Source: Desemzia sp045528445 | GTDB taxonomy: Bacteria; Bacillota; Bacilli; Lactobacillales; Carnobacteriaceae | NCBI RefSeq assembly: GCF_045528445.1 | Contig: NZ_JBGQQU010000011.1 | Coordinates: 1-64,000, forward strand | Reading direction: 5' to 3' | DNA length: 64,000 nt | In this document: one piece after another, positions 1-7,670 of the stretch | How the letters are laid out: every line of letters starts with the position of its first letter | Position numbering within the stretch: position 1 is the first letter of the stretch | Made by a program: the position numbers and the translations under genes | Notes under the pieces: model-generated | The model's database searches: none | What the model was told of the DNA's origin: nothing | The model's input: only the letters and a program-made list of their open reading frames with translations

Positions 1-127
1 TATCTCCAGATAGTTACTATTTAAAACAAAAGCATGTTATATAAAATTGAACCGCCGTATACCGAACGGTACGTACGGTGGTGTGAGAGGACGGTAAATA
101 AATTAATTATTTACCTCCTACTCGATT
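1..127 (+). mobile_element. Group II intron, 3' end (domains V and VI), partial
   Basis: Positions 51-82 fold as intron domain V: a 9 bp outer stem (ACCGCCGTA against TACGGTGGT, one G-U pair), a 2 nt CG bulge, and an inner stem TACC/GGTA capped by a small loop. Positions 85-127 fold as domain VI: GAGAGG pairs with CCT-A-CTC leaving A120 bulged, and an AT-rich stem (GGTAAATAA/TTATTTACC) lies inside. A120 would be the branch-point adenosine, 7 nt before the predicted 3' splice junction near 126-127. The triad within the outer stem reads CGC, a variant known from class C introns; I do not assign the class. Reverse transcriptase and 5' domains would lie left of the window. The 3' exon begins about 15-20 bp past the T-tract of the csp terminator. 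Domain fold is seen; intron identity is inferred from family structure. Confidence 0.75.
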
Positions 128-139
128 TCAATAAATAGG

Positions 140-178
140 CAAAAAAATAAAGGAACAGGAAAATTGTCCTGTTCCTTT
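140..178 (-). terminator. Rho-independent terminator of the cold-shock gene
   Basis: A perfect 12 bp inverted repeat (AAAGGAACAGGA at 149-160 with TCCTGTTCCTTT at 167-178, 6 nt loop) is followed on the minus strand by a run of Ts (141-149). Confidence 0.9.
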
Positions 179-195
179 TCTATTTGTTAGATCAA

Positions 196-396
196 TTATA
201 ATTTAACAACGTTAGCTGCTTGAGGTCCACGGTTACCTTCAACAATTTCAAATTCAACCGGTTGGCCTTCTTCTAAAGACTTGAAGCCTTCTCCAGTGAT
301 TGCGCTGAAATGTACGAATACATCATCTCCGCCTTCAACTTCGATAAAGCCAAAACCTTTCTCAGCGTTAAACCATTTTACTGTTCCTTTTTCCAT
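196..396 (-). CDS. csp: Cold-shock protein (CspA family)
   Basis: This 66-residue protein is a single cold-shock domain, an OB-fold that binds single-stranded RNA and DNA and acts as an RNA chaperone in the cytoplasm. The RNP1-like motif (KGFGFIEV) and RNP2-like motif (VFVHFSAI) are both present and length is typical. The start is set at 396: GGAGGT sits 7 nt upstream of this ATG, whereas an in-frame ATG 15 nt earlier overlaps that same Shine-Dalgarno and is unlikely to be used. The gene is monocistronic, with its own promoter and terminator and a leader of about 165 nt, as in many cold-induced csp genes. Cold induction is inferred, not shown. Confidence 0.95.
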   Translation of the reverse strand: MEKGTVKWFNAEKGFGFIEVEGGDDVFVHFSAITGEGFKSLEEGQPVEFEIVEGNRGPQAANVVKL

Positions 397-570
397 ACTA
401 TCTACCTCCATATATCGTATTGCAATAGATCTTTTTTCGTTAGAGGTTTATTTATGTAACTCAACTATCAAAAAGCATTTATAGTCATATAAACGACGTT
501 GTTAATTAATGATTGATGTGACATAAATTCAACTTTCTCATTTATTAAAAATAAATCCATTACACAACAT

Positions 571-599
571 ATTATAACGCAGTCTCTTTTAGTTTGCAA
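571..599 (-). promoter_or_regulatory. Promoter of csp with a long 5' leader
   Basis: Read on the minus strand, TTGCAA (594-599) and TATAAT (571-576) are separated by exactly 17 bp, a near-consensus sigma-A promoter. Transcription should begin near 564, leaving about 165 nt of untranslated leader before the csp start. Confidence 0.85.
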
Positions 600-736
600 G
601 GGCTGCCAATTGCCTTTTAAAAGTATTTTTTTATTTACAGCTTTTTATCTCTTCATCCATCCCCTTCTCATCTTCTTCTTACCTCTATAGGTTTTCCGGC
701 CTCAAATTTAAGCTGAAATGTTGTTCTACAATATTC

Positions 737-1012
737 GACTTTAGTAAGTAAAAAAATATACTTCTTTTTAATGCTGAAACTATTAGAAACACATTTCTAG
801 AAATTTCCAGAGGAATATGTGGCTGCTTATAGCTATGAAAAAGGATGCAAAATAGGAAATACTATGGGCTTAGTTTGTTCTATCCTACACATACCCATAT
901 CCCATATCCCCTCTAACGGCTACGAAAATCACTTGTTAGTCTTGACACATGTTTTGGTTCAAGGCGTTTCCATAAGCAACACCATAGGTTTCTTTATCAA
1001 CGTTAGAAGATA
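737..1012. repeat. Structured intergenic repeat, copy A (degenerate)
   Basis: This gene-free block aligns with 1125-1457 and 19361-19672. Shared landmarks in order are a left end (TTTAGTAAGTAAAA here), an ACATTTCTAGAAATTT-like stretch, a GGCTGCTTATAG-like motif, TCTAACGGCTACG, TTCCATAAGCAAC and a right end TATCAACGTTAGAAGAT. The central part is shorter than in the other two copies. It lies just beyond the T-tract side of the terminator at 1059-1096. Short ORFs inside it have no ribosome-binding site and no coding character. Between 600 and 737 I see no feature. Confidence 0.7.
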
Positions 1013-1049
1013 AAGAGCTGACGTGTTAAGAGAATCTGCTCAATAATAA

Positions 1050-1107
1050 ATAGAAAAAAACTCTTATGAGACAGAAGATTCTGTCTCATAAGAGTTTTTG
1101 TTTTTAT
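1050..1107. terminator. Strong bidirectional terminator downstream of ileS
   Basis: A perfect 16 bp inverted repeat (1059-1074 with 1081-1096, loop AAGATT) is flanked by T-runs in both directions. On the minus strand it can end the ileS transcript, although repeat copy B lies between it and the ileS stop codon. Confidence 0.88.
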
Positions 1108-1124
1108 TCTTGATTTTACAACAG

Positions 1125-1457
1125 TTGACGTTGGTAAATAAAAATAGTTTCCTTTTAAATACTAAACCTTTTAAAAACACATTCTTAGAAATTTTTGGAA
1201 GTATATGAGGTTGCTTATAGCCATGAAAAGGATGTAAAAAAAGGAAACACTGTGGGCGTACGCCCAAGTGTACCATGCTTGTAAGCTGCTGAAGCAGCAA
1301 CAATCATGGCAATTACTTAGTGTTAGGCTTTAGCCGTTACACTAAGTTTGACGCTTGTAAGCCTTGAGACGCTTTCGACTCAAAGGCGGTCCCATGGCGT
1401 TCCATAAGCAGCCCCCCAGGCCGGAAAAAATTTTCTTACCAACGCTAGAAGATGACG
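1125..1457. repeat. Structured intergenic repeat, copy B
   Basis: This block has an outer inverted repeat: CGTTGGTAA at the left end matches TTACCAACG at the right end exactly. A second inverted pair lies inside: GGTTGCTTATAG on the left matches the complement of CCATAAGCAGCC on the right. A small hairpin (CTTAGTG with CACTAAG) and a TTGAG/CTCAA pair lie near the centre. The whole can fold as one long imperfect hairpin. It has no credible ORF. It sits between the ileS stop and the terminator at 1059-1096, which suggests insertion there. Relatives are at 737-1012 and 19361-19672. Confidence 0.8.
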
Positions 1458-1481
1458 ATTCTGTATGAAAGGATTTGCTTA

Positions 1482-4277
1482 TTATTCTTCTTCCTCAGCT
1501 GCTAAAGCTTCAGGATAATGTTCTTTTACAATATGGTAACAACGAGCACAAAGTGTTGGAGCATCTTCAAATGATCCTACTTCTTCGCTGATGATACGAC
1601 ATCTTTCACACGTTTCACCATGTGCATGTTCGATCGTAACAGCTACATCTGCAAATTTACGAGCTGACTCAGGTGCAGCTTCATAACTATCTGCTATTTC
1701 TAATTCAGAAATAATCAATAACTGACCGATGTTCGCAGATAAGTTGGTCAACAATTCTTTTACTTCTTTTGTTGGGTAAAGCGTAACTTTTGCTTCAAAT
1801 GATTTCCCAATCACTTTTTCATTACGCGCTTCTTCTAAAGCTTTCAATACATCATCACGAACAGCCATAAATGCTTTCCAGTCACTTAAAACAGCGTCTT
1901 GATTCTCGAATGTTTCTACTTCAGGCAACTCTGCCAATTGAACAAACTCTTCTTCTTCTTTCAAGTACTTCCAGATTTCTTCACTTGTGTGTGGAAGAAT
2001 AGGTGTCAATAAAGCTGTTAATTTAGCAGCAATGTCATAAAATACTGTTTGCATAGCACGACGGTCATGGCCATTTTCTAAATCAATGTACACGACATCT
2101 TTAGCAATGTCTAAATAGAATTGTGACAAATCCACTGTACAGAAATTCATCACTGTTTGATAAATTCCTTTGAAATCATATTCTGCATAAGATTTTCTGA
2201 TTTTTTCTACCACTTGGTTGAAACGAATCAACATATATTGATCTAATGCATTTAAGTCTTCATAAGCTACTGCATCTTCGGTTGGATTAAAGTCAGATGT
2301 GTTGGCCAATAAGAAACGCATAGTGTTACGGATTTTACGGTACCCTTCTGATACTTGTTTTAAGATATCGTCCGATACCCTTACATCATATTCATAGTCT
2401 ACACTAGATACCCACAAACGAATAATATCTGCACCCATTTGTTTGATCACTTTATTTGGAACAATAACATTTCCAAGTGATTTGCTCATTTTACGGCCTA
2501 CTCCATCCATTACAAATCCTTGAGAAAGAACATTCTTGTATGGAGCTTCTTCGTTAACCGCTATAGACGTTGTTAAACTTGAGTTAAACCAACCGCGGTA
2601 TTGGTCTGATCCTTCTAAATACATGTCAGCTGGGAAGGATAATTCTGGACGAGCTTTTAATACAGCTGCATGCGATGATCCGGAATCAAACCAAACATCC
2701 ATGATGTCTTTTTCTTTTGTAAATTCATTGTTTGGACTGCTAGGATGTGTAAATCCTTCAGGCAATAAGTCTTTTGCCTCACGCTCAAACCAAACATTAG
2801 ATCCAAATTCGCCAACTAAACCAGCTACATGATCGATAGTTTCAGGAGTGATAATCGGTTCTCCATTTTCACCGTAGAAAATCGGCAATGGTACTCCCCA
2901 CACCCGTTGACGTGAGATAACCCAATCTCCACGATCGCGAACCATATTGTAGATGCGTGTTTTTCCAGATGGATGCAACCAAGTGACATCATTCTTAATG
3001 GCCTCTAAAATTTGAGCACGGAATTTGTCAATTGATGCGAACCATTGTGGAGTTGCTCTGAAAATAACCGGTTTTTTCGTTCTCCAGTCATGTGGGTAGC
3101 TGTGAGTAAAGAAGTCTAATTTCAACAAACTTTCCTTTTCATCTAACCATTCCGCAATTTTTTTATTGGCATCATCGTAGAAAATGCCTTCCAAACCAGG
3201 AGCTTCATCAGTGAAACATCCTTTATCATCGATTGGAGAAAGAACACCTAATTTGTATTTTTGACCCACGATGTAGTCATCTTCCCCGTGTCCTGGAGCA
3301 GTATGAACTAATCCTGTACCCGCTTCTAAAGTAACGTGATCGCCTAAAATGAGTAAAGAAGTACGGTCATACAGTGGGTGTTGAGCGGTCATGTATTCTA
3401 AATCTTTACCTTTGATTTCAGATAAGATTTCTACATTTTCCCAGCCGATTGCAGCAGAAACATCTTTTAACAAGTCTTTTGCTACAACGTATCTTTTACC
3501 ATCCGCCTTTACCACTGCGTAAACGTAGTCCGCATTCACGGTAATAGCTAAGTTAGATGGAATCGTCCACGGTGTAGTCGTCCAAATAACAAAAGAAGTA
3601 TCTTCATCTAATAGACCTTTTCCGTCTACCACTTTAAAAGCAACATAAATACTTGGTGATTTTACATCTTGGTACTCGATTTCAGCTTCAGCCAATGAGG
3701 ATTCACTGGAAGGTGACCAATAGATTGGTTTTAATCCTTTATAAATATAACCTTTTTCAGCCATTTTACCGAATACACGAATTTGTTCTTCTTCGTATTC
3801 AGGAAGTAACGTAACATATGGATTTTCCCAATCTCCAGCCACTCCTAGACGTTTAAAGTCTTCTCTTTGTTGGTTGATTTGTTTCCACGCATATTCTTCA
3901 CAAATTTTACGGAATGCGGCTTCTGACATTTCTTTACGTTTTACACCACTATTGGTAACAGCTTGTTCAATTGGTAATCCGTGAGTATCCCAACCAGGAA
4001 CATAGGGTGAACGAAAGCCACTCATGCTTTTAGACCGGATGATGATATCTTTGGTAATTTTGTTTAATGCATGTCCCATGTGGATATTTCCGTTTGCATA
4101 TGGAGGCCCATCATGTAAAATAAACGTTGGTTTTCCAGCGTTTTTTTCTTGTAGTTTTTCATAAACCTCTGCATCTTTCCATTCTTGTTGCCATTCTACT
4201 TCACGAACCGGTAAATTTCCGCGCATTTTGAACTTAGTTTGACCTAAATTCAATGTCTCTTTCATTTTCATTATCAT
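1482..4277 (-). CDS. ileS: Isoleucyl-tRNA synthetase
   Basis: This class Ia synthetase charges tRNA-Ile with isoleucine and edits mischarged valine. The HIGH-type motif reads HMGH at residues 66-69 after HDGPPYANGNI, and the KMSKS loop (GRKMSKSLGNV) lies near residue 600. The C-terminus carries a CxxC...CxxC zinc module (CERC, CARC) as in many bacterial enzymes. The 931-residue length is normal. GAGAGGA precedes the first ATG by 4-5 nt; in-frame ATGs two and four codons later are possible alternatives. It lies downstream of divIVA, as in many Lactobacillales, but has its own T-box leader, so expression should respond to uncharged tRNA-Ile. Confidence 0.98.
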   Translation of the reverse strand: MIMKMKETLNLGQTKFKMRGNLPVREVEWQQEWKDAEVYEKLQEKNAGKPTFILHDGPPYANGNIHMGHALNKITKDIIIRSKSMSGFRSPYVPGWDTHGLPIEQAVTNSGVKRKEMSEAAFRKICEEYAWKQINQQREDFKRLGVAGDWENPYVTLLPEYEEEQIRVFGKMAEKGYIYKGLKPIYWSPSSESSLAEAEIEYQDVKSPSIYVAFKVVDGKGLLDEDTSFVIWTTTPWTIPSNLAITVNADYVYAVVKADGKRYVVAKDLLKDVSAAIGWENVEILSEIKGKDLEYMTAQHPLYDRTSLLILGDHVTLEAGTGLVHTAPGHGEDDYIVGQKYKLGVLSPIDDKGCFTDEAPGLEGIFYDDANKKIAEWLDEKESLLKLDFFTHSYPHDWRTKKPVIFRATPQWFASIDKFRAQILEAIKNDVTWLHPSGKTRIYNMVRDRGDWVISRQRVWGVPLPIFYGENGEPIITPETIDHVAGLVGEFGSNVWFEREAKDLLPEGFTHPSSPNNEFTKEKDIMDVWFDSGSSHAAVLKARPELSFPADMYLEGSDQYRGWFNSSLTTSIAVNEEAPYKNVLSQGFVMDGVGRKMSKSLGNVIVPNKVIKQMGADIIRLWVSSVDYEYDVRVSDDILKQVSEGYRKIRNTMRFLLANTSDFNPTEDAVAYEDLNALDQYMLIRFNQVVEKIRKSYAEYDFKGIYQTVMNFCTVDLSQFYLDIAKDVVYIDLENGHDRRAMQTVFYDIAAKLTALLTPILPHTSEEIWKYLKEEEEFVQLAELPEVETFENQDAVLSDWKAFMAVRDDVLKALEEARNEKVIGKSFEAKVTLYPTKEVKELLTNLSANIGQLLIISELEIADSYEAAPESARKFADVAVTIEHAHGETCERCRIISEEVGSFEDAPTLCARCYHIVKEHYPEALAAEEEE

Positions 4278-4334
4278 GAAATCCTCTCTATTATTGTATT
4301 CTTATTGGTTTTGAATGATTCTTCCATAGAACCT

Positions 4335-4575
4335 AAAAAAGCACAAAAAAAGACCTCTTCCCAAAAGGGACGAAATCTTCGTGGTACCACCCATAGTTCA
4401 AGAAAAGAGTGTTCTTTTCTCCTCTAATAATTGTTAACGCCAATCAAACGATTAATTTTACTTAAAGTTCAAATTAATACTCATGGAGGATCTTACAACA
4501 ATAGGGACTTGTTAGACTCACACTGTTCTCTAACTCGCTGTAAAGTATATTGCTGCTTTCTGTTCCAATCATTGT
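4335..4575 (-). promoter_or_regulatory. T-box riboswitch leader of ileS
   Basis: The leader contains the T-box core GGGTGGTACCACG (4380-4392, minus strand). It is followed by a GC-rich terminator stem (CGTCCC/GGGAAG, about 4345-4376) and a run of seven Ts. Upstream sequence to about 4575 has the length and purine-rich elements of Stem I. In this family uncharged tRNA pairs with a specifier codon and with the T-box to favour the antiterminator. I could not place the isoleucine specifier triplet with confidence. Confidence 0.9.
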
Positions 4576-4602
4576 TCTAAACTATTTTAATAACGCCTTG
4601 TT

Positions 4603-5307
4603 TTATAAAGGTAATTCTACTGCTGGCATATTGCCCTCTTCATACTCTTTTTTCTCTGCTTCATCTGATGCAGCCTGAGAAACATTTTCTGAATCTGCTG
4701 ATTCAACGTCTGCTGTTTCTTCTTCTGAAGAATCATCATCTGTTATTATAGCTTTTTCAACATCTACTGGCAACTGTTTTTCTTCAGTTTCAGTTTTTTG
4801 CAAAAATTCTTTTACAGTAGGAATTTCAATGACTTCTTCTAAATCACTTTTCAGTAATTCATCCCACTCGTTATTTTTCACCATTTCCAATTGTGACTCA
4901 ATCATCAACTGCAAACGTTGTTTAAAGACACGACTTTGTTTTTTTAATTCTTCCGTTTCAGCCGTAATTTTTCTTGCTTTTTCAACTGAATCATTCAATA
5001 AACGATCTGCATTATTTTCAGCTTCTTGTAGAATAATAGCAGCTTCTTTATCCGAATTTACTTTTAATCGGTCTGCGGCTTCTTGCGCCACAAGAATTGA
5101 TTTGTTTAATGAATCTTGAATATTGTTGTAATGCTCCACTTTTTCTTCAGAAAATTTTAATTTCTTTTCCAATTCTTTTTTGTCTTTTAAAACTGTTTCA
5201 TAATCTCTGATGATTTGATCCAAAAAGTCGTTTACTTCGTCTTGATCGTAGCCGCGCATTTTTGTCGGAAATTCTTTATTATGTATATCTAATGGTGTTA
5301 GTCCCAT
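4603..5307 (-). CDS. divIVA: Cell-division protein DivIVA
   Basis: DivIVA binds negatively curved membrane at septa and poles and recruits division and cell-wall proteins. The 234-residue protein begins with the conserved N-terminal membrane-binding segment (GLTPLDIHNKEFPTKMRGY...DEVNDFLDQI). It continues as coiled coil to about residue 165 and ends in an acidic, low-complexity tail. Start 5307 is chosen because GGAGGTG lies 7 nt upstream and the protein then begins MGLTPLDI as in the family; an upstream in-frame ATG adds 14 unrelated residues. It closes the dcw cluster 45 bp after ylmH. No terminator is visible before the ileS leader. Confidence 0.95.
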   Translation of the reverse strand: MGLTPLDIHNKEFPTKMRGYDQDEVNDFLDQIIRDYETVLKDKKELEKKLKFSEEKVEHYNNIQDSLNKSILVAQEAADRLKVNSDKEAAIILQEAENNADRLLNDSVEKARKITAETEELKKQSRVFKQRLQLMIESQLEMVKNNEWDELLKSDLEEVIEIPTVKEFLQKTETEEKQLPVDVEKAIITDDDSSEEETADVESADSENVSQAASDEAEKKEYEEGNMPAVELPL

Positions 5308-5352
5308 TATTGACACCTCCAAAAGTAAAATTAGTTGATAAGTAATCATTGC

Positions 5353-6135
5353 CTATTTGAATAAAACACCTAACACAAGCTTCCACTTGTCTTTCTTGCT
5401 TTTTCCTTCGATCTCTTGTATCTGAAAGCGTCCAAATCCGCGTATAGAAACAATATCCAATAGATCCAATACGAAATCTGGTCGTTTCATCTCAGTCCAA
5501 TTTACTTTAATATGCCCTGATTCTATCATTTGTTTTGCTCGTTGTCTAGAAATCTTGAAGACACTCGAAATCAGTGTGTCGATCCGCATAGACGAGACTG
5601 TATCGTGTACAATAGTCCAACTGTCTTTAGGAACAATCAGTTCTGTGTAATTGCGTTCTTCTAATCGAACAGAGACGCGCCCTATTTTATCGATTTGAGA
5701 GATAACGTAATTTTTGATGGAGTCATCAATAAAAAATTGCCATCTTTCTCCATCAGAAATAATATCTCCGAAAAATTCTCTTTTGATTCCACTGGAAAGT
5801 AAAGTTCCTAAAATTTTCCCATGAGACATGGTAGCGAATTTAGTAGGGTAATTTACTTCATACAGTTTAACGTTAAAGTCTTCTTGTCTTGGTTCAAAAT
5901 AAGCAGGGCAAATAAAAGCACGGTTTCTTTCAGAGGCTTCATATCCTCCGAAAGAATACAGTTTGATATCCATATTTTTACCGATGATCGATTCTAAAAT
6001 GTAATATTGTCTAGGATCTAAAAAGTTTGTCAATACGGGTGTGTATTGATCCTCTACTTCTCTGACCCATTCTGCTACAGAATCAATAAACGGTATTTCT
6101 TCTTTTCTAAAATGCTGATAGACATTTTCAATCAC
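5353..6135 (-). CDS. ylmH: S4-domain RNA-binding protein YlmH (RqcP2)
   Basis: YlmH is a cytoplasmic RNA-binding protein. In Bacillus it binds ribosomal 50S-peptidyl-tRNA complexes in the RqcH quality-control pathway, and mutants of relatives have division phenotypes. The S4 domain is at about residues 180-245 (RIDTLISSVFKISRQRAKQMIESGHIKV). The start is GTG at 6135, with AAGGAG 9 nt upstream. It sits between ylmG and divIVA in the standard order. The family assignment is secure; the function is taken from Bacillus work. Confidence 0.93.
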   Translation of the reverse strand: MIENVYQHFRKEEIPFIDSVAEWVREVEDQYTPVLTNFLDPRQYYILESIIGKNMDIKLYSFGGYEASERNRAFICPAYFEPRQEDFNVKLYEVNYPTKFATMSHGKILGTLLSSGIKREFFGDIISDGERWQFFIDDSIKNYVISQIDKIGRVSVRLEERNYTELIVPKDSWTIVHDTVSSMRIDTLISSVFKISRQRAKQMIESGHIKVNWTEMKRPDFVLDLLDIVSIRGFGRFQIQEIEGKSKKDKWKLVLGVLFK

Positions 6136-6152
6136 TGCGACCTACTCCTTGC

Positions 6153-6443
6153 TTAAAAAAGAATTAATCGATAAATGAATATAAAAATACTGTCCAAGCC
6201 CCTACTTACCAAGTTCAGCGCAAGTAAAGCTACAATACCTGATATACTGATCATTCCGATTGGTGGAATGAATCGTCTAAATATATCAAGATACGGTTCA
6301 CAGACCTGAGCCAATATTTGGCCCAACTTTGATTGATAGGCATTTGGAAACCATGACAATAGTATATAAATGATCAATAACACAGAATAAATTTCTAATG
6401 CTGCTGATAAAACTTGATGTAGCGTACCTAATAAATTTAACAC
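6153..6443 (-). CDS. ylmG: YggT-family membrane protein (YlmG)
   Basis: This 96-residue protein has two hydrophobic segments (about residues 12-32 and 64-92) separated by the conserved PYLDIFRRFIPP stretch of the YggT family. Family members are inner-membrane proteins linked to division-site or osmotic functions, but the molecular role is unsettled. The start is GTG at 6443. It is directly downstream of sepF and upstream of ylmH, as in most Firmicutes. Confidence 0.92.
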   Translation of the reverse strand: MLNLLGTLHQVLSAALEIYSVLLIIYILLSWFPNAYQSKLGQILAQVCEPYLDIFRRFIPPIGMISISGIVALLALNLVSRGLDSIFIFIYRLILF

Positions 6444-6462
6444 TGCTTAAAATTCCTCTCTA

Positions 6463-6948
6463 TTAATAGATCTCAAGATCATCGAAGCTGTTTGATTGGT
6501 CTAAGACACCATCAATTTCTACATTTTTAGGTGTGCAAAGAAAAATTTCATTTCCTACTCGCTGCATGTCTCCTTCAATGGCATAAATAGTTCCCATTAA
6601 AAAGTCTACAATTTTTTTAGCTTCATTTTTTTCAATTCGATTGAAATTTAAAATCACAGCTTGATTAGCTAGTAACAGATCAGCAATTTCTTTTACTTCC
6701 GAATAAACTCTTGGCTCAACAACAATAATTTTCCCTTGCTGTTGAGGTTGATTGATAGAAACTACATTGCTTGGTTTTTTCGTATCTTTGCGTACATTCA
6801 TGGCAACTGAACTTCCTTGTCTATTGGATACTTGAGGTTGTTGTTTCGTATTTTTTACTTTGGTTTCTTGTTCCATTTCTTCCATGTAAAAGGATTCCTC
6901 TTCATCATCTAAACCAAAAAAACTATTCAATCGGTTTATCATTCCCAT
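6463..6948 (-). CDS. sepF: Cell-division protein SepF
   Basis: SepF forms rings that bundle FtsZ and tether it to membrane through an N-terminal amphipathic helix. The 161-residue protein shows the N-terminal helix (MGMINRLNSFFGLDD), an acidic low-complexity linker to about residue 65, and the conserved SepF core (KIIVVEPRVYSEVKEIADLL...AVILNFNRI). GGAGGG lies 6 nt before the chosen ATG. It lies between yggS and ylmG, the usual place. Confidence 0.95.
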   Translation of the reverse strand: MGMINRLNSFFGLDDEEESFYMEEMEQETKVKNTKQQPQVSNRQGSSVAMNVRKDTKKPSNVVSINQPQQQGKIIVVEPRVYSEVKEIADLLLANQAVILNFNRIEKNEAKKIVDFLMGTIYAIEGDMQRVGNEIFLCTPKNVEIDGVLDQSNSFDDLEIY

Positions 6949-6974
6949 TTCAAACCCTCCTCAGTTAAAAAAAA

Positions 6975-7670
6975 TTAGGTTTTATCAGCTTCTATTTCGT
7001 TAAAAAAAGCCGATCCAATACGAACAAAAGTGGCTCCTTCTTCTATAGCAATGGGATAATCTTGACTCATTCCCATACTTAATTCTGCACATGGAGCATA
7101 CTCTAAATCAAGTGATACGATTTTTTCTCGCAATTTTTTTAAATCACTAAAGGTTTTTCGAATCACTTGTTCTTCAGCCAATTTGGGTGCCATGGTCATT
7201 AAGCCGACGATCCGTATTTTTTCAAACTTGGATAGTGCCTCAATCGTCTCTATTACTTCATCAGATGAAAAACCACTTTTAGATTCTTCACCTGAAACAT
7301 TTACTTGTAAAAAGCAAGAGACAGGCTTTTCAGCTCTTTTCTCAATCTCTTCAGCTAAAGACATTCGATCCAGCGAATGCAAATAGTCAATCCGATTAAT
7401 GATCTGTTTTACTTTTCTTGTTTGAAGAGATCCAATGTAATGCCAGACAATTTCCTTTTGCTGTAGAACTTCTTGCTTTTGAATCAATCCTTCTGGTCTG
7501 TTTTCTCCCAGATGTGTGTAACCGAGCGATACAACTTTTTCTGCCTCCTCAATAGACACATATTTTGTCACAACTACAACACGAAGATCAACTCTATCAC
7601 GGTTTGAAATATCCAGTGATTTTTTCAGTTGATCTTCTATATCGTGAACATTTTGTTCTATATGGTTCAT
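6975..7670 (-). CDS. yggS: PLP-binding homeostasis protein YggS/YlmE
   Basis: This is a single-domain alanine-racemase-fold protein that binds pyridoxal 5'-phosphate and keeps vitamin B6 and amino-acid pools balanced. The PLP lysine lies in the VVVVTKYVS segment (about residue 36); HLGENRPEG and HYIGSLQTRKV are also typical. The 231-residue length is normal. Its ATG directly abuts the ftsZ stop codon (TAAATG), so the two are probably translationally coupled; the ribosome-binding site is a weak GGAAG inside ftsZ. Confidence 0.93.
   Translation of the reverse strand: MNHIEQNVHDIEDQLKKSLDISNRDRVDLRVVVVTKYVSIEEAEKVVSLGYTHLGENRPEGLIQKQEVLQQKEIVWHYIGSLQTRKVKQIINRIDYLHSLDRMSLAEEIEKRAEKPVSCFLQVNVSGEESKSGFSSDEVIETIEALSKFEKIRIVGLMTMAPKLAEEQVIRKTFSDLKKLREKIVSLDLEYAPCAELSMGMSQDYPIAIEEGATFVRIGSAFFNEIEADKT

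Noticed and set aside
819..1013. 64-residue ORF on the plus strand upstream of ileS
   Set aside because: It lies inside repeat copy A, has no ribosome-binding site, and its frame is broken in copies B and C.
1064..1303. 79-residue ORF on the minus strand
   Set aside because: It spans repeat copy B and the terminator hairpin; no start signal and low-complexity composition.
2536..2832. 98-residue ORF opposite ileS
   Set aside because: It is the antisense shadow of a strongly conserved synthetase gene.
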